A DNA stretch of 64,000 nt from contig SFGV01000002.1 of assembly GCA_004557545.1 (NCBI GenBank), forward strand, positions 1 through 64,000, given 5' to 3'. Under the pieces are notes generated by a model. It was not told the DNA's origin. It saw only the letters and a program-made list of their open reading frames with translations, and made no database searches. Both the position numbers and the translations under genes were made by a program. Each line of letters starts with the position of its first letter. Position 1 is the stretch's first letter. Shown piece after piece: positions 61,675 through 64,000 of the stretch. This stretch comes from Succinatimonas hippei. Lineage in GTDB: Bacteria > Pseudomonadota > Gammaproteobacteria > Enterobacterales > Succinivibrionaceae.

Positions 61675-62925
61675 GTGCTTAGCTTACTCAAAAAATATTC
61701 TCTGCTGTTTACCAAGGGTGGCCTGCTTTCATGGTTCTACCCGCTCTTTGAAGGTACTTTTACCTTCCTGTACAGCAGCGGCAGGGTAACCACCGGCAGG
61801 ACACATGTGCGCGACTTTACCGACATGAAGCGCATTATGATCATTGTCTGGCTCGCGGTTTTCCCGACCATGTTCTGGGGCTGGTACAACGTCGGTAACC
61901 AGACCATCAACGCTATCGCAAGTCTGCCTAACGCGGCTGACGTAGCCGGCGCTTCCTACAGCCTGTTGAGCGCAGACTGGCATTACGCCATTCTGCAGCT
62001 TCTTGGTGGAAGCCTCGGTTCTGATGCCGGCTTTCTGAGCAGGTTTGTATTAGGCGCGATCTACTTCCTTCCGATCTACATCGTGGTTTTCGCCGTCGGT
62101 GCGTTCTGGGAAGTGCTCTTCTGCATCGTGCGCAAACACGAGATCAACGAAGGCTTCTTCGTTACCTCAATTCTGTTTGCCCTGATTGTTCCTCCTACAC
62201 TGCCTCTCTGGCAGGCCGCCCTCGGCATCAGCTTCGGCGTCCTCATCGGTAAGGAAATGTTCGGTGGTACCGGCCGCAACTTCATCAACCCGGCTCTCGC
62301 GGGCCGCGCGTTCCTGTTCTTTGCGTATCCGGCATATATATCAGGTACCAATTGCTGGGTTCCGGTTGACGGCTTCTCCGGCGCTACCCCGCTTGCCCAG
62401 TGGGCAGCAGGCGGCGCTGACGCGCTCAAAGACAGCGCTGGTAACGCCATCACCTGGATGGATGCCTTCCTCGGAAATATCCCGGGAAGCATCGGCGAAG
62501 GCTCAACCCTGATGATTCTCGTCGGCGCTTTCCTGATCCTCGTGACCGGAATCGCCTCATGGAGGATCATGCTGGGCGTGGTCATCGGAGCTTTCCTTAC
62601 CAGCTTGATGTTCAACGCCATCGGTTCTACCACCAACGCCATGTTCTCCATGCCGTTTGAGTGGCACCTGGTATTGGGCGGTTTTGCTTTCGGTGCCGTA
62701 TTCATGGCAACCGATCCTGTCTCCAGCGCTTTCACCAACCCGGGCAAGTGGGCCTTCGGCATCTTGATCGGTGTCATGGTGATCCTCATCCGCGTGGTCA
62801 ATCCCGCGTATCCTGAGGGCATGATGCTGGCCATCCTGTTCGCTAACTGCTGGGCTCCTTTGTTTGACTACCTGGCAACCAAGCGCAATATTCAGAGGAG
62901 ACGCGTCCGTGTTCAAGCTGAATAA
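61675..62925 (+). CDS. nqrB: Na+-translocating NADH:quinone reductase subunit B
   Basis: A 416-residue membrane subunit with about ten helices. The covalent FMN site is SGATPL (Thr238), matching the position known from Vibrio (Thr236). The start is GTG 61675 with GGAGGG eight bases upstream. NqrB carries FMN and riboflavin and forms part of the sodium channel. The last 17 bases overlap nqrC. Confidence 0.96.
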   Translation: MLSLLKKYSLLFTKGGLLSWFYPLFEGTFTFLYSSGRVTTGRTHVRDFTDMKRIMIIVWLAVFPTMFWGWYNVGNQTINAIASLPNAADVAGASYSLLSADWHYAILQLLGGSLGSDAGFLSRFVLGAIYFLPIYIVVFAVGAFWEVLFCIVRKHEINEGFFVTSILFALIVPPTLPLWQAALGISFGVLIGKEMFGGTGRNFINPALAGRAFLFFAYPAYISGTNCWVPVDGFSGATPLAQWAAGGADALKDSAGNAITWMDAFLGNIPGSIGEGSTLMILVGAFLILVTGIASWRIMLGVVIGAFLTSLMFNAIGSTTNAMFSMPFEWHLVLGGFAFGAVFMATDPVSSAFTNPGKWAFGILIGVMVILIRVVNPAYPEGMMLAILFANCWAPLFDYLATKRNIQRRRVRVQAE

Positions 62926-63706
62926 AGATTCCGTACTTGGTACGTTTGTAATCATTATCGGGTTCTGCCTGGTTTGCTCGGTACTCGTATCAAGCGCCGT
63001 TGTGGCACTAAACCCGTATAAGGCCGCCGCCATCGCTAACGATCGCCAGTCCAACATCCTCAAGGTCTCAGGCTTTGATGTTGAAGGCAGCGTGGCTTCC
63101 ACCTATAAGAAGCACATTGAGGCTCATCTGGTGGATCTCGCCACCGGCACTCTGGCTGACAATGGTCTGTCTCAGGAAAAGATAGACGGTTATGACTTCA
63201 AGTCACTGGGCAAGAAGCCCGAGACCTCTGACGCCATCGCCAAGGATGACGACACTGCCGGGATCAGAACCCGCTCCAAGGTCATGCCGGTCTACTTCTC
63301 CAAAGATGATCAGGGCAACGTTGTCCGCGTGATCCTCCCGTTCTATGGTCAGGGTCTGTGGTCAACCATCTATGGCTATGTGGCTGTTGATCCTAAAGAC
63401 GGCAACACCATCAAGGGTGTTACCTTCTACGATCACGGTGAGACCCCGGGTCTTGGCGGAGAGATTGAGAATCCCCGCTGGCAGGCTCTGTGGGTAAACA
63501 AGCATGTCAATGACGCTGATGGCGCCTACAAGTTCGGCATCGTAAAGAACGCCGATCATCAGGGCGCGGGCAAAGACTTCCAGGTTGATGCCCTGTCAGG
63601 CGCGACCCTTACCAGCCGCGGTGTTGACGGTTTCTCACGCTACTGGCTTGGCAAGGCCTATCAGCCTTTCCTGAAGAATCTCAGCAAGGGGGAGATCAAC
63701 AAATGA
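62909..63706 (+). CDS. nqrC: Na+-translocating NADH:quinone reductase subunit C
   Basis: A 265-residue subunit with one N-terminal membrane helix (about 8-32) and a periplasmic FMN-binding domain. The covalent FMN acceptor is Thr233 in [20 protein letters not shown] is also typical. The start is GTG 62909 with AGAGGAG eight bases upstream, inside nqrB. The stop overlaps nqrD (ATGA). Confidence 0.95.
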   Translation: MFKLNKDSVLGTFVIIIGFCLVCSVLVSSAVVALNPYKAAAIANDRQSNILKVSGFDVEGSVASTYKKHIEAHLVDLATGTLADNGLSQEKIDGYDFKSLGKKPETSDAIAKDDDTAGIRTRSKVMPVYFSKDDQGNVVRVILPFYGQGLWSTIYGYVAVDPKDGNTIKGVTFYDHGETPGLGGEIENPRWQALWVNKHVNDADGAYKFGIVKNADHQGAGKDFQVDALSGATLTSRGVDGFSRYWLGKAYQPFLKNLSKGEINK

Positions 63707-64000
63707 CTGAAGCTGTGAAAGTCCCTAGCGCAAAGCAGTCTTTCCTGGAGCCGCTCATTGCCAACAACCCGGTGATGATTCAGGTACTGGGTATCTGCTC
63801 TTCGCTTGCGGTTACTTCTAGCATGAAGACCGCTTTCGTGATGGGCGTTGCAGTGACCTGCGTCACCGCGTTCTCCAACCTGGCGGTTTCACTCGTTAGA
63901 AAGCTCATTCCGGGCAGTGTGCGAATCATCGCCCAGATGACCATCATCGCCTCGCTGGTGATTCTGGTTGACCAGATCTTAAGGGCCTTTGCCTTTGATC
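63703..64000 (+). CDS. nqrD: Na+-translocating NADH:quinone reductase subunit D (partial)
   Basis: The first 99 codons of NqrD, cut by the window edge. The blocks [21 protein letters not shown] (in part, [10 protein letters not shown]) and [15 protein letters not shown], with hydrophobic helices, match the NqrD/RnfE family. GGGGGAG precedes the ATG, which overlaps the nqrC stop by four bases. Confidence 0.93.
   Translation, partial: MTEAVKVPSAKQSFLEPLIANNPVMIQVLGICSSLAVTSSMKTAFVMGVAVTCVTAFSNLAVSLVRKLIPGSVRIIAQMTIIASLVILVDQILRAFAFD

Overview
The window is a chromosomal segment of a flagellated gammaproteobacterium. Three groups of genes point to the Aeromonadales/Vibrionales side of the class: a polar-flagellum set (FlrB/FlrC, the sheath/H-ring proteins FlgO, FlgP and FlgT, a Maf-type flagellin glycosylation protein) driven by sigma-54-type promoters, a Na+-pumping NQR complex, and the cpdA-yqiA-parE neighbourhood beside a QseBC-like pair as in enterics. 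Succinivibrionaceae is my best guess, but that is inference from gene content and style, not a measured relationship. Genes are densely packed, mostly with good Shine-Dalgarno sequences. No insertion sequence, prophage, CRISPR array or rRNA was seen. One tRNA is present, tRNA-Arg(CCT).

Layout. 1-6953: cpdA, yqiA, a QseBC-like two-component system, parE and an isolated flhB. 7187-13845: glgP, then hldE with a rhodanese on the minus strand, a sugar-porter MFS permease and msrA. 13855-14915: metQ-msrA preceded by a Met-rich leader peptide and an attenuator-like stem-loop. 15095-19118: a class-I glutamine amidotransferase-like hydrolase, convergent with a fliS-fliT-maf operon behind a sigma-54-type promoter. 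19688-26424: purL, a LysR regulator, a membrane metallophosphoesterase and a small membrane protein. 26480-39848: the main flagellar/chemotaxis region (flrB, flrC, an orphan DctP-type binding protein, flgT, flgO-flgP-flgN, flgM, flgA, cheV, cheR), interrupted by an SSB-like/CobS-like ATPase pair. 39943-46171: cbiB-mtnN, glgC, an acyltransferase with a pilin-like protein, and slyD. 46250-60014: thiI, yajL, lolCDE, pheST, xseB-ispA-dxs, yajQ and an AmpG-like permease. 60315-64000: nqrABC and the start of nqrD behind a leader that can fold extensively.

How the parts work together. FlrB/FlrC would switch on later flagellar sigma-54 promoters. Sigma-54-type -24/-12 elements are visible ahead of flrB, flgO, fliS and a two-helix membrane protein, with a weaker one ahead of cheV. 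FlgM, FlgN, FliS and FliT are the export-coupled chaperone/anti-sigma set, and CheV/CheR serve chemotaxis. glgP and glgC cover glycogen breakdown and synthesis. xseB-ispA-dxs supplies isoprenoids, and NQR couples NADH oxidation to sodium export.

The most interesting candidate for an undescribed system is the metQ leader. It has a strong promoter, then a 27-residue leader peptide with seven methionines, then mutually exclusive stem-loops, then the methionine-binding protein and methionine sulfoxide reductase genes. This is the architecture of ribosome-mediated attenuation, here apparently sensing methionine.
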